Counted from the stretch's first letter, positions 22,623-38,409 are shown. The stretch is 64,000 nt of DNA from Heracleum sosnowskyi (GCA_030848705.1 CM061241.1:79989178-80053177); one strand, 5' to 3'. The notes: generated from the sequence alone by a model not told the origin. A program made the numbers and translations.

Positions 22623-23149
22623 GAGGAGATCCCTTGAAGTGTATTCAATGTGGTAATAACAAGTTGTGAGGGTGAGTTGGTAGTACCTTTACTATATACC
22701 TTGATACTCACGTACCTGAGTCTATTCCCTGTAAACCTAAAAGGTACTGATACTGCCAGTATAGCAAGAGTTATTTGAACTCTGAATGGGGTCAAGTCAT
22801 TTGACGAGATGATCGCAGTACATCTCTGGAGATGCCCAGCTAAGCGAATGTAATTGTGTGGTCACAATTAGAGGAAAGGGTTATTCCTTGAAGCATTCGA
22901 CGAACAGGATCGAGACAGGACCATTAACGTCTCAAAGCCGTAGATCAGCACCATAGCCTTTGATTTGTCGTCGTCTATGGAGTGTGACACCAAACGGATA
23001 AAGATTCAAGGTGAAACATTCCATCTAGATCCGGTAGCCATCGAAGTAGAGGACTTAGGAGGGTTCAAACCCGGAAGGGTACCGACTCTGAAAAACAAGT
23101 CATGATAAGGACCGGTATATAAGCATTTATGTATGGATTTGTGGGGGAT
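22623..23149 (+). other. element B 3' untranslated region and polypurine tract
   Basis: This is non-coding sequence between the RNase H stop and the right LTR. It ends with the polypurine tract TTTGTGGGGGAT (about 23138-23149), the primer for plus-strand synthesis. Nothing else is recognised in it. Confidence 0.8.
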
Positions 23150-24584
23150 TGTTAGAAAATGGAAAGTTTGAGGCATATTTTAAATATGTTCTTGATGGAA
23201 TTTCCGGAAACTAACAATTGGAGGTTGTTCCTTGTTATGAGGACTTAAACTTTCATGTTTGGATCTAAGACATTTTCTTAGTGGAATCCATAAATAAATT
23301 GAGTTGAAATAGGTTGCTTGAAATGGGTTATGTGGGTTGGTTATATTGAAATAACTTGTATCCCACATAAAAATGGTAATGAGAGGTTGGTGGGTTTATA
23401 TAGAACCATGTGCAAGAGTAGTGTACAACTACTAAGGCATGTGGGTGTGCATGGTGTTATTATGTGCCTCACACGCGCACACACACACACACGCGCGCAC
23501 CGCCGCCGCCCGCCTCGCCTCACCACGCCACGTCACGACACGACACGACTCGACTCGGGTCGGGTCGAAGGGCGATTTGGGCGAATGTCTCGGCGTCTCG
23601 CGTACGCGAGGCGACCTGGGCGAGGAATTTTATTACATGTTTATTTAATATTATTTATTGATTTAATTTAACAGTATCAGTATTTATTTGTAACAACTAT
23701 ACAAACTGGGTCAGGATTTATATTAAATCCTGATGGACCAGTTCTTGGATCAAATCCTGATGGCCTGGTCAGTTCCTGGATCAAATCCTGATGACTACTG
23801 ATCCTGATGGCATGTGTCAGTACCTGGATCCTGATGACAGGTCCAGTCTTGACGAAATCCTGATGGTCGGTCAAGTACTGATGCCACTCCTGACGGACAA
23901 CAAGTCCTGATGGCTTGAGTAAGTACTGATGATGATCAAATCCTGATGGACCAGGAAATCCTGACTGAGCTGTAACTGTTATTAAATCCTGATGACAACT
24001 GTTATGGTAATTAAATCAGAATAATTAGTATTAAATGTCATATCTTCAGTTACAATATTTGGTCTGTTACGTTTTATTTTGCATTATATATATATATATA
24101 TATATAAGAGAACGTTTGACAGATTGGGTGATATACGTAACTTAGAAAACCCTAGCATCAGTTTTTTCTTCTCTGCTCTCTCTCTCAACACATACAGAAT
24201 ATACATAGTTTTTGGGCAAACTGAGGTGCTGGTCGTTGTTGATCATTCCTACTACTGTGAGTGGATTGATCTGTGCTGTTTTATCCTGGGAGTGATATTG
24301 CTGCAACCCAACACATCGTAAGTGGGGCAATAATCTCTTCAAGAATAGTCAAGACTTCTCTAAGGCTTGGCGACTCAGCTGTTTATTATCTTTCAATATT
24401 TGTTAAAGCTCCTTAGAGATAAGTGTTCTTTCTTATCTTATTATTTACAGTCTCTAATTATATTATTGTTTCGACCTTCGTGTTTGTTTTGTTAATTTGT
24501 ATTATTTGTCTGTTCTTGTTAATACAAAATATATATATATAACTGCACTATTGTTGCTGTGTAGTTAGTAAATTATACCCAACA
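23150..24584 (+). repeat. element B right LTR
   Basis: This is a full 1435-bp LTR. It contains a CpG-dense tract with alternating CA/CG (23468-23580) and a perfect 14-bp palindrome, CTCGCGTACGCGAG (23597-23610). A perfect hairpin TCAGGATTTA-TAT-TAAATCCTGA lies at 23711-23733, followed by an array of AATCCTGATG words to about 23990. A TATA run at about 24086-24105 precedes AAGAGAACG, the likely transcript start region. The block 23578-23728 is absent from the left LTR. Confidence 0.93.
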
Positions 24585-24589
24585 CATTT

Positions 24590-26378
24590 TTGATTTATTT
24601 AAAAGGGAGACAACCTTCCTTAATTTAAGGAAAGGGTACAAGTGATGTAAGATGACTTGCATCATCTAAACACAGATCATATACATGATATATGCATACA
24701 AAAGCAATCCCACACGTTTTTATCATTTAACGAATGAATAAAACGCGAAAACTTGCATACCGAAAAACAATAAATGTGATTTATGAAATAAATCTAAAAA
24801 TACTCCAAAAATTATGAACTTTTGGCTAGCCTCTTGAAATGTTCCCAGAGGATTTTGGTAAAAATATCACCTTGAAATTCAATTCCCATCTATGACTTTT
24901 AAGTGACCATTAAATCAATAACGTATCGATTTTAGGGGTCCCGGAAAAAAGTCATCCAAAATTCACGAAACTTAAATTAGAATGAATTATAGAGATAGTA
25001 CTAATGACAAATACAAAGTTCCAAGTCAAAAAGATATGTGGAAGTATTTATTCGGATTTTTCGAATGTTAAAACAGCCTTCCGGAGCGACCGAAAAATTC
25101 AGTTGTCTTTACCGACGAGTCAGACACAAGTTTTGACTTGATAAATATTCAAATATAATATTCCATTTAAAATAATGACTATGAGGTTCAAGGAATAAAT
25201 AAGTTTGAATTTAAAGTAATTTTATCCGGATAAATAAGGATTACAGGTATTTCGGAATAAAATTTGTTTTGGGTTTGTTGGCATGACTTTTGGCAAGGCA
25301 ATTTGATTATAAATCATAAAAGAATATATCAAATATATTTGAGGCTAAAACATTTAAGAACAACAATCTTTTAAATAATTTTGTCAGTTTTGGCTCGTAA
25401 AAGTAGTGTTTAAAAATCCTCGGTTTTTGTGCCTTTAGCCAACGCCTATTTTTCTTTGACAGAAAACAACCTAGTATAGAAGATACCATATGATTGATAT
25501 TCCTATCTAAGTCTATGTCAACAGTGTGTCGGTAAGTATTTTGGTTCGGTTTGACCAGTTTGACTTGATTCCCGGTAAATGTCAAAAAGTAATCCTAGGG
25601 GGAGGATAACTAAGTGCATTCTTAGACCTGATTCAATTTTCACTTTTACTTTGACAAATAACCAAAACCTAAATAGAAAAAGGCTGAATCTGTCACACTA
25701 AGTAAAAATGGTAATGATACCGTCTTTGACATAGACTTGTTATTCTGGACAAATATGTTTATACTCAACAGTTTCAAGATATTTTTACGACTTAACTATG
25801 TAGGTTTATGATTTATTGATGTGATGCATTCATAAAAAAATATTTTTAAAATTTCTTAAATTGATTAATATACTTTTGTCGTAATATTTCTTCAACACAC
25901 AAATTTATTAGGAATTTTTTGACATCTTTTGTCTGTCAAATCTATTGGATAGAGATCACTTCGCTAAATAATAAGTTAATGCTGATGAAAGTTGGGCAGG
26001 GTTATCGTGCATATATTGATAGTATTAGGATTATTGGTTCAATGTACATCATCATAATATACAAGACTCTTAGTAAGTTCGACACTATAAGGTGCATTGC
26101 TATAAAGTAAGATGCACATACAAGTTAAGCTTTTAGAGATCACTCTTGCATTTGCATTTGCTCAGGAATTGTAACAATAACTAACTCACTTAGTTGTTGA
26201 AAAGAAGATGAATAATTGTCAGTACTATAACAACCAAAAAATAAATAAAATATTAATTTTGGAGAAAGTGTACTTGTTTCTTGCTTATAATTAACTATAA
26301 ATCTTATTTTACTGTTTGGAAATAATATTTAAGAATGATAGTTTTGCATTTAAACCCACCTTCAGAAAAACTCATAGG
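24590..26378. other. gene-free DNA, possible old LTR
   Basis: No gene, RNA or transposon end is identified. On the minus strand the texture (CCGGGACCCCTAAAATCGAT, GTCGGTAAAGACAACTG) resembles the U3 region of plant LTR retrotransposons. With 9619-10161 it could form one old LTR split by element B. This is a tentative reading. Confidence 0.35.
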
Positions 26379-27245
26379 GATGAACCTAGGGTTGAGCATT
26401 CTGTCAGTTTGGTCCAAAACCGGACCGAACAGAATAGGCCGAAAACCGAATTGTCAATTATTTTGGAACCGGACCGGACCGAATTTATATTAAGGACCCA
26501 TTTTTTTAAAATAAAAAATAAAAAATCAAATCAGATGAATTTCTAATAGAATATGAATACAAATACCTAAAGAAAATCAAGTAGATCCATATTTTGAACA
26601 ATAGTAAATCAATAAGTTAGCAATCAATATTAAATATTAGTTCTACATATATATATATATCAAGAAGAAATAGTTGTATATTGAAAAGTATGATGCAAAC
26701 TAATAGAAATTCAATTAATCAATTAAGAATAAGTTGGCACCAAACCATTAGAGCAAAGTTGTATTTGTCAAATATTACATCATTTATTATAATACTTGAG
26801 TCTACCAGGTATACAGTTAAAGTACGGTTAACCAATCAGAAAATTATGAATTATTTTAGGACCAATCAAAGCTCATCCCAAAATTTTAGACCAATCAAAT
26901 TATATTAAGAGTTTTCCTTATTTAACATTTTCATTTTATTTTACTAACCATGGTTAGTTAACAATTATAATTTAAATATAATAATGATTTTATTTAACAT
27001 ATCCATATATACATATTTTTCTATCAAAAAATATTTAATAAAAATCACTATTTTAGTTTAAAATCAAACACGATGTACTATTTAATCTGTGCAGAGGAAT
27101 TTAAAATAATCTATATTTTTTTAATCATATATATACATATTTCCTGTAATTTAGATATTTTCTTCATTGTAAGTATATATATATATATATATATAGTTAA
27201 CTTTAGAGATAAAAATAAAATTTATTTATTATCATAATTCTTAAC

Positions 27246-27285
<40 letters not shown>

Positions 27286-27322
27286 AGCGCACTCTTTAAA
27301 ATTTCAACCATAGTTTCTAAAT

Positions 27323-27558
27323 GAATCGAAAGTTTGATTCTATCTAAAACACTCATTTTCAAATGATATCCACATTGTTCACAAATATTCATTTTTGTAG
27401 CAACTCTTATATTCGAAGCAATATATTGTGTTATTAGACTACGAATCGAAAGTTCGATTCTATCTTAAAAAAACCATTTTCAAGTGATATCCACATTGTT
27501 CAAAAATATTCATTTTTGTAGCAACTCCTATATTTGAAGCAATATGTCTCATTAAACT
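27323..27558 (+). repeat. 120-bp tandem duplication
   Basis: Two adjacent copies with a 120-bp period start at AATCGAAAGTT. They share GATATCCACATTGTTCA and ATTCATTTTTGTAGCAACTC. No coding content is seen. Confidence 0.85.
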
Positions 27559-27654
27559 ACGAATTACAAGTGTCCGGAAAAGCTTTATTGCTATTTTGCG
27601 GGGCAATTCGTATTGATGTTATGAAAGTGAGATGTGCACTTTTCAAATTTATTA

Positions 27655-27837
27655 CTTCTTTCGTCCCACTAATATTTTGTCATCTTAATTTTTACACGCA
27701 TTTTTATCTGTAAATAAAATATGCCTTCATAACTTTTTTTTCAATTTTTATTTTCTAAATTAAAATTTAAAGACTAAATTTTATTTCAAAAAAAAAAAAA
27801 TCGAAAAATAGGTTAAATATTAATGGGACGGAGGGAG
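27655..27837. mobile_element. Stowaway-type MITE
   Basis: The left end is CTTCTTTCGTCCCACTAATA, the right end TATTAATGGGACGGAGGGAG, and TA flanks both (27653-27654 and 27838-27839). At 183 bp it is related to the MITE at 7996-8213, with the same GTCCCACTAATATT end and a similar A+T-rich core. Confidence 0.88.
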
Positions 27838-27997
27838 TATTTGATATCCATCTAATAAATAGGTTAGCTCTGTACAATGTTTCAAAAATATGATTATTGA
27901 TGACTAAATCAATCAATAAATATAAAAACTTTCAATGTATTTTAATTAAACAATTTTTTTTATAAAAAATATACTTAAATTTATGTATAATAATATA

Positions 27998-28925
27998 GGT
28001 TTGGCTCAAGAGAGAACCAATCACTAAAAAAGAACCGCAAAACTTTTATAAGTTGTTGGATTATTATCAGATCATCAACTGTCCATATTCAACTCATTTT
28101 TATATACAAAATCCTTACAAGGGTATTGTTGAAATAAAATAACTATATTATTAGTTCAATTAATTTAAATATGGAAGTTTAATCAATTAGTCATTTTTTA
28201 AATTCTTCTATTTTTATTTTTTATTATTTAGCTCACATATCTTTTGGCTATTTTTTCAATTTTAGTTTTTTTCTTAAAAATTTCTTATTTATTCTATTCA
28301 AAATTTTATACAAGAAAAGAATTTCCGAGATAAAAGGATTTTACTGCAGAACCTATTTTGTTTCGTATTATAAATACAGTGTTTTGCTACTGAATTTTAA
28401 AAGTTATGCACATGAATTTCAAAGTTCTACAACTGACCTTATTATTTTCCACAAAGTTCTATAAGTGGACTTCATTTTTTTTTATAATGTTCAACTGTTG
28501 AACAATGTTATTCATATTATTTCCATACCATAACTTTCGTATTCTACCGCTGAACTTAAAAATCATGCAATCGAATTTGAAGTCAAACACATAAATTTTA
28601 AAGTTCTATAACTGAACTTACTTGTATTTAAATGTTCAGCTGCTGAACACTGTTATCTCAGATTGTGTTTATACCATAACCTGAATATTCTCCCAAAAAC
28701 TGAAGAAAAAAAATGAGGGAATTTTATGATGATGATGGAGAATTTTGTGATCGATATCGATGTATGATTATAATTATCAATCAAATATTAATTTGCTCTA
28801 AATTGTGTATCTTGTATTTTTGGATAATTTTGCCCCTGGTCTACATATAATAAATATATATATTATTTTAAAATGTAAGTAAGAATTTTAAGGGTTCTTA
28901 GGTTAATGGTTCTCCAAGGAACACG
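27998..28925. mobile_element. TIR DNA element, superfamily uncertain
   Basis: The left end contains GAGAACCAATCACTAAAAAA then GAACC; the right end, complemented, contains GGAGAACCATTAACCTAAGA then ACC. This is an imperfect terminal inverted repeat of about 30 bp. No target duplication could be fixed with certainty. No transposase is seen in the 0.9 kb. It may be a Mutator-like non-autonomous element. Confidence 0.4.
28383..28690 (+). repeat. diverged tandem repeat with covarying hairpins
   Basis: Two copies have a period of about 145 bp. Each has a perfect short hairpin: GTTCAAC-T-GTTGAAC (28489-28503) and GTTCAGC-T-GCTGAAC (28634-28648). The A/T pair of one is a G/C pair in the other. Confidence 0.6.
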
Positions 28926-29190
28926 ACTCATATAGTATAAATATAATTCATATAAATGAGGGTAAAGGTGAAGGCCTTTTTAATTATTTTTAAATATATG
29001 TTACTCATATTATCTTTTAGCGGTGATTTGGCCTTTAATGAAACTCTTGTCTATCAAGTGTGGTCACTCCTTTTACTTTTTAAATTTCCCAAAGTGCATA
29101 AGATAGAAATTATGTAATAATATGACGTGCTCACGCATATGTTGGATAAATTATAAGTGTACAGGATTACCGAGAATACGTGTCCTCACA

Positions 29191-29875
29191 TGTGATAACC
29201 CGGGTCAAATCCCGAGCCTTTTTCGAAAATTGGGTCAAATCCCGATTCTGAGTCCGAATAAGCCGAAGCCGACTAGCCCAAACGCAGCCAACTTGGATAA
29301 CGACTAGCCCACCACAGGCCCCCAAAATATCATGATTTTATTGGTGCTTATTGGTAGTAGTATTTTGCCTTATAAACTGAACAGAAGTCCCAAATCTACT
29401 CGATGTGGGACTGGGGTGTTACAAACTCCCCCACTTAAACTCTTGACGTCCTCGTCAAGCCTAAACGGATAGCCCATAGGTTCCAAGATCGTTCCTCCCT
29501 AGCCATTGTGGGATAATACCGGCTAGCTTCGTGTCCCCACCTCCGGACCTCTGTCCATTGTGGGATAATACCACCAGCCTTCGTGTCCCCACCTCCGGCA
29601 ACTTGCCTCGACAAGCTTTCGAGAGTCGTCTCTGATACCATATGTGACAACCCGGGTCAAATCCCGAGTCTTTTTCGAAAATCGGGTCAAATCCCGATTC
29701 TGAGTCCGAATAAGCCGAATCCTACTAGCCCAAACGCAGCCAACTTGGGTAACAACTAGCCCACCACAGGCCCCCAAAATATCATGATTTTATTGGTGCT
29801 TATTGGTAGTAGTACTTTGCCTTATAAACTGAACAGAAGTCTCAAATCTACTCGATGTGGGACTGGGGTTTTACA
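29191..29875 (-). mobile_element. TRIM (miniature LTR retrotransposon)
   Basis: Two 233-bp LTRs (29191-29423 and 29643-29875) flank a 219-bp core. The TSD TCACA is exact (29186-29190 and 29876-29880). Read on the minus strand, the LTR begins TGTAA and ends TCACA. It is followed after two bases by the initiator-tRNA-Met-type primer site TGGTATCAGAGA (29640 down to 29629), and the core ends in a purine tract, AGTGGGGGAGTT. There is no ORF. It needs proteins from another element to move. The two LTRs are nearly identical, so insertion is fairly recent. Confidence 0.95.
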
Positions 29876-30005
29876 TCACATCTCTTTCAAATCTCTTACA
29901 AACCACCAACATGCTAGCTATACGCATTCACTGGCTACATAGGCACTTCCATGTATCCAGGAAGGGCGTTGGATACCTATATCATGTACAACAACACAAC
30001 AGTAA

Positions 30006-30438
30006 TGTTGGGTTTAAACCCAATACGGCAGTATGGATGGGTCATGGTGATATGGGCGATTAAGACTGTTTTGGTAATAGTTGTATGTGTAAACAATTAT
30101 TATATATGGTATGTCTTGGTCATGATTAATTTAGGAACTTGGTACCAAGAATAAAAAGTCTTGTAAAACAAGTATGGTAAGTCTTGTAAAACAAGTATGG
30201 TATAAATTTGGTGGCTAAGTTTTGGGTGGCTAGATAAACATAGTCATATTATGTTTGATGTATGCTTGAGCATTGTTTGGCTTAAGTATCGTGTGAGTGA
30301 GATTGTATTATTGATAACTGTTTTGATTAATAATACAAGTTGGGACGTGGTTGTTTCCGCGTCATATATATTGTGTGTGTGCTTTGCTTTGTTTGTTTGT
30401 TTGAATCTCGTATTGGTGTGTAGCCCCTAAACCTAACA
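30006..30438 (+). repeat. TR-GAG-like element, left LTR
   Basis: This LTR is 433 bp, from TGTTGGG to AACA. Compared with the right LTR it has an extra tandem copy of AAGTCTTGTAAAACAAGTATG and lacks a short ACACCGTGTGGTG insert. Confidence 0.93.
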
Positions 30439-30471
30439 AGTGGTATCAAGAGCCAAGGTTCGTGATTCGAG

Positions 30472-31700
30472 ATGGATAAGCTTGGGGGAAAGCTCAAGAT
30501 TGAATTGTTTGATGGAAGAAATAATTTTGCCTTGTGGCAGAGCATGGTGAAAGATCTGTTAATTCAGTGAGGGTTATATGTAACTCTCAAAGAGAAAAAG
30601 CCTACTGATGTTGAGGCCACAAAGTGGGAAGACATGAAATTACATGCGGCATCGACGATCCGGTTGGCCCTTGCACCGGAAATCAAGTATGATGCTCTTG
30701 AGGAGAATAATCCTAAAAATTTATGGGAGAAGTTGACGAAGACGTATCACTCAAAGTCGTTACAAATAAGTTGTTCCTTAAGAAAGATTTGTTCGGGCTC
30801 AAGATGGAAGGAAAGGGAGATCTGAGAGATCATCTGAATCGTTTCAATGGCTTGATCAACCAGCTGAATAATTTGGATGAAAAATTGAAGGATGAGGACA
30901 AAGTTGTTCTTCTACTTGTGTCTCTACCAAAGAAGTATAGTATTGTGATTACTTCTCTATTGGTTGGGAAAACGAAGTTAGCTTTGGGTGAGACCATTGT
31001 CGTTCTTCAAGAGGCTGAAAGATTGATGAAGCAAGGATCGAGTAACGCATCAGATGGAAGTGCACTTGTGGTGGATGCGCGTAACAAGAAAAAGAAGTAT
31101 GGTAAGAAACATAACCCTAATATCAAATGCTTTAATTGTGAAGAATCGGGGCATATACAATCTATGTGTCCAAAAACAAAAGAAGACTACAAGGAGTTGA
31201 AGAAAACTCGAGGAGGGGGTAATGTTTCACCTGTGGCAACTGATGATGATGCTCTTTTGGTTCAAGAAGATAAGGGATCGAAAGAAGAATGGGTGCTTTA
31301 CTCGGGATGTTCTCATCACATATGTGCTAGGAGGGAGTGGTTCTCGTCCTACAAGAAGTGTGAGGGAAAGATGGTAACTTTACCAAATGGTAAGAGGGTA
31401 AAGGTTGTTGGAATTGGTAAGGTAATGATGAAACTTCACAATGGTCATGTTTGGAAGTTAACTCAAGTAAGGTACGTGCCGGAGTTAAATCGAAATCTAA
31501 TTTCATTGGGTAAATTAGTTGATTTGGGATATACTGTTATGATGAAGAACAGACTGTTGGAGGTCACTAAAATGGATTTAGAGATACTCAAAGGTTGGAA
31601 GGACAAGAGAAATCTTTTCATGTTAGAAGGAGAGGTTCTTGTTCGAGGGGAGGCATGGCGGATGAACGTCGATGTCATTGATGGTTGTCGTTCAACCTGA
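30472..31700 (+). pseudogene. gag-protease, inactivated
   Basis: The start ATG at 30472 encodes MDKLGGKLKIELFDG, a copia gag opening. A TGA at 30568-30570 interrupts it, and a frameshift lies near 30760. The remaining frame has the UBN2-type gag core (MEGKGDLRDHLNRFNGLI), a basic linker, and the CCHC knuckle CFNCEESGHIQSMC (about 31131-31172). The protease motif follows as WVLYSGCSHHI, where the family has D before SGCS. The TAC codon at 31299-31301 thus replaces the catalytic aspartate with tyrosine. The stop at 31698 is followed by the purine tract. It is of the Ty1/copia type. Confidence 0.88.
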
Positions 31701-31727
31701 TATGGGTATTGGGTTGAAGGGGAGGAT

Positions 31728-32159
31728 TGTTGGGTTTAAACCCAATACGGCAGTATGGATGGGTCATGGTGATATGGGTGATTAAGACTGTTTTGGTAAT
31801 AATTGTATGTGTAGACAATTATTATATATGGTATGTCTTGCTCATGATTAATTTAGGAATTAGGTACCAAGAATAAAAAGTCTTATAAAACAAGTATGAT
31901 AAGTCTTGTAAAACAAGTATGGTAAGTCTTGGTGGCTATATAAACATAGTCATATTATGTTTGATGTATGCTTGAGCATTGTTTGGCTTAAGTATCGTGT
32001 GAGTGATACACCGTGTGGTGAGATTTTATTATTGATAACTGTTTTGATTAATAATACAAGTTGAGACGTGGTTGTTTCTGCGTCATATATATTGTAAGTG
32101 TGCTTTGCTTTGTTTGTTTGTTTGAATCTCGTATTGGTGTGTAGCCCCTAAACCTAACA
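31728..32159 (+). repeat. TR-GAG-like element, right LTR
   Basis: This is a 432-bp near-copy of 30006-30438. Small indels (loss of about 20 bp around 31935, gain of about 13 bp around 32010) are the main differences, with few substitutions. Confidence 0.93.
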
Positions 32160-32740
32160 AGTAATACTGAACACGATGCAAGAAAAACGTGGTCAACTTA
32201 CGCGAATCTCCCAAAAGCGTTCTCAATTGTGACCATACATATGTCGGATACACGTTGCTAATTACATGGCTATCTGGCTAGGAAAGCGCATGCATTCTTG
32301 ACAAGCGTTGGTGGAGTACACATATCCTGAAAAGTCGTGGGTGGAATATAGGAGGGGAGAGTCGTGGGTAGTAGGGTGTTGCTAAAAAACGTGTGAATGT
32401 GAGACGTAATTGATTTACATGCATCCATGTTAGGCGTAGTCGATGTACATGCACCCACGAAAAGTGTGCACATATCAACTACGTATACCTCCCATTACTT
32501 CAAGCATGTCCAAAAGAGAAAATACAAGTGTCATTACAACATGTTTTTACTATGGACTAGAACACATACGTCTTGCACTGTTTATGAGTTTCGTTGTTGG
32601 TGAGGAATAGGATCATATTTTCAAAAAACGGTATACGGGGCTGTGATTGAATAATAGGCATTGAAGACAATTTCTCAAGTAATTTTGTGTTAAATATAAT
32701 AATGAAATTTTTTATATTTTAAAAATGACTAAATTTATCG

Positions 32741-32769
32741 TTCGGTGCGTAGCACGGGTAAAACGCTAG
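32741..32769 (+). other. Helitron-type 3' terminus
   Basis: A GTGC-GTA-GCAC hairpin lies about 7-10 nt before CTAG (32766-32769), which is followed by T. It closely resembles the terminus at 9588-9618. The matching 5' end could not be located inside the hAT-like element. Confidence 0.55.
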
Positions 32770-32971
32770 TATATAATATAAATATTCATTCGGTTTAGTC
32801 GGTCTGGGCCAAAAAAAATTTCTTAAGAACCGAAGTGCACCGGAATTTATTTCGGTCCGGACCAAAAAATCGAAGAGACTGAAATTTTAGTAAACATGGA
32901 ACCGAACCGGGCCGAAATTACATGGTTCGGTTCTTGGTTCCGGTTCGGTATTGCTCAGCCCTAGATAAACC

Positions 32972-34215
32972 ATAAGAATTCACAATTTCTACTAGAATTA
33001 TAATTGCCTCTGTTTTAGCCATGTTGGCGCCATAATAGCCACAAAATTACATCTACCTAAGAAAGATCTACCAAGATTACAAACAATGACAAGTGCATGA
33101 TTTTCAAATTGATGTTGAAGTCTGTTTAAATGTGTGAGTTGTTAACAACTAAGAATGATTTTAATTGATTAAAGAAATAGATAAAAGATATTTGGTTGTC
33201 ACGATGGTACGTATAAATGAATATATAAAGGGCAAACCATATAGGATTTGTAGTATAAAATCTTGATTATCAAATAGACGTCCAATAGAGTAAATAGAAT
33301 CAAAATTGATATAATGAAAGAGAGATTTTCAAACATGAATTAAGATCCATTTTATACTTTATTGAAAGAATGTATGAGTTACGCATATTTTATATTAACA
33401 TGATCTTTAAAATGCTTTAAATAGAGACCTAAGTTCTACAAGTTATTGGAGATGTTCTTGGTCTTAATAAACGTTTAAGGGTGTTGTGATAGATGGTTGT
33501 GTGCATCCAAGTATAATGCAATCCATTTCTCGCAAAAAAAAAAAACGTATGCAAGATTAAGAGTTTATGTTAATGAGTTGCCGTTAGAGTGATGATTGAA
33601 TGAATACAAATTTTTCTTCTATATGAGAATAAATCTAATGACACCAAAGGAGGTTTTCACAGAACGAAGTTGTTAAACTCTAGTGCAGAGAAGACAAGAT
33701 TTTTAATATCGCCAACATTAAAAACAAAATAAAAGGAGGGCATGACAACATGATGAGAAGACGACAATGATTAAATAAAAATTAGAAGAGGAAGTAAAAT
33801 ATATGTCTTTGAATTTTTCGTGTGGTTCTGATACTATTAACAGAGTGTCTTTTATTATAAGAGATTACAAAATATGTAACTATAGTATTATGATTTTAAA
33901 AATAATTATAGTACCGACATATACGAGAGTGTCTGTATTACTATGACGTACTGAAGCATTCTTTATGCTTTTTCCATACGTTCTATTTTTCTACCAACCT
34001 TTTTTAATATAAAACTCATAAATATTTATTTCATGCGTGTGTGCTCATGTATACGTCGTCAATTACAATGCATAATCAAAAGAAGTATAGTCACTGAATA
34101 ATGCTGAAAATTAAAATTAACAAAAATCCCCAAATTACATGCCATGTCAAGCATACACAAGCAAAAAACCAACTCAGCATTCCAAAGAAATTAACGTTTA
34201 AAGCATATTAATTTA
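32972..34215. other. intergenic, downstream of the AP2 gene
   Basis: A+T-rich sequence with no gene or element end recognised. Its right part lies just 3' of the AP2 gene and may include its 3' untranslated region; no clear polyadenylation signal was chosen. Confidence 0.5.
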
Positions 34216-38383
<4,168 letters not shown>

Positions 38384-38409
38384 TTTTCTTAATTCTTGTT
38401 TATACAATG

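Larger units (their letters stand above)
10162..24584 (+). mobile_element. Ty1/copia LTR retrotransposon B, complete but dead
   Basis: Both LTRs begin TGTTAGAAAATGG and end CCCAACA. A 5-bp TSD, CATTT, is exact at 10157-10161 and 24585-24589. The internal order is gag, protease, integrase, reverse transcriptase, RNase H, which is the copia order. A polypurine tract (GTGGGGGAT) precedes the right LTR. Taking out element A and the CACTA element, with one TSD copy each, leaves about 7.45 kb, a normal copia length. Gag and pol carry several stops and frameshifts, so it cannot move by itself. Two younger insertions inside it show it is the oldest of this nest. Confidence 0.95.
30006..32159 (+). mobile_element. 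non-autonomous gag-protease LTR element (TR-GAG-like)
   Basis: The LTRs (30006-30438 and 31728-32159, about 433 bp) begin TGTTGGGTTT and end CCTAACA. The TSD AGTAA is exact (30001-30005 and 32160-32164). A primer site TGGTATCAAGAGCC starts at 30441, and a purine tract GAAGGGGAGGA precedes the right LTR. The 1.29 kb interior holds only gag with a zinc knuckle and a protease domain; integrase, reverse transcriptase and RNase H are absent. The protease frame runs to a normal-looking stop about 27 bp before the right LTR. Gag-only plant elements have been named TR-GAG; this one differs in keeping a protease. Confidence 0.93.
26387..32963. mobile_element. hAT-like DNA transposon, non-autonomous, heavily nested
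   Basis: The left end is TAGGGTTGAGCA and the right end is its near-complement TGCTCAGCCCTA. The flanking 8-mers are GATGAACC (26379-26386) and GATAAACC (32964-32971), a 7-of-8 match, and an 8-bp TSD is a hAT hallmark. Both subterminal regions are packed with ACCGGACCGAA-type words, sense on the left and inverted on the right. No transposase frame is visible in the 6.6 kb. Most of the interior is made of later insertions: a Stowaway, a TIR element, a TRIM, a small LTR element and a Helitron end. Left and right ends could belong to two copies, but the TSD argues for one. Confidence 0.7.

Noticed and set aside
26316..26546. 76-residue frame with NRTEQNRPKTE
   Set aside because: It is the translation of the ACCGGACCGAA subterminal repeats of the hAT-like element.
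32201..32236. Minus-strand phrase IENAFGRF followed by a GTAAGT-like splice donor, reminiscent of Harbinger transposases
   Set aside because: The match is too short, and no neighbouring transposase motifs appear in the right order on that strand.
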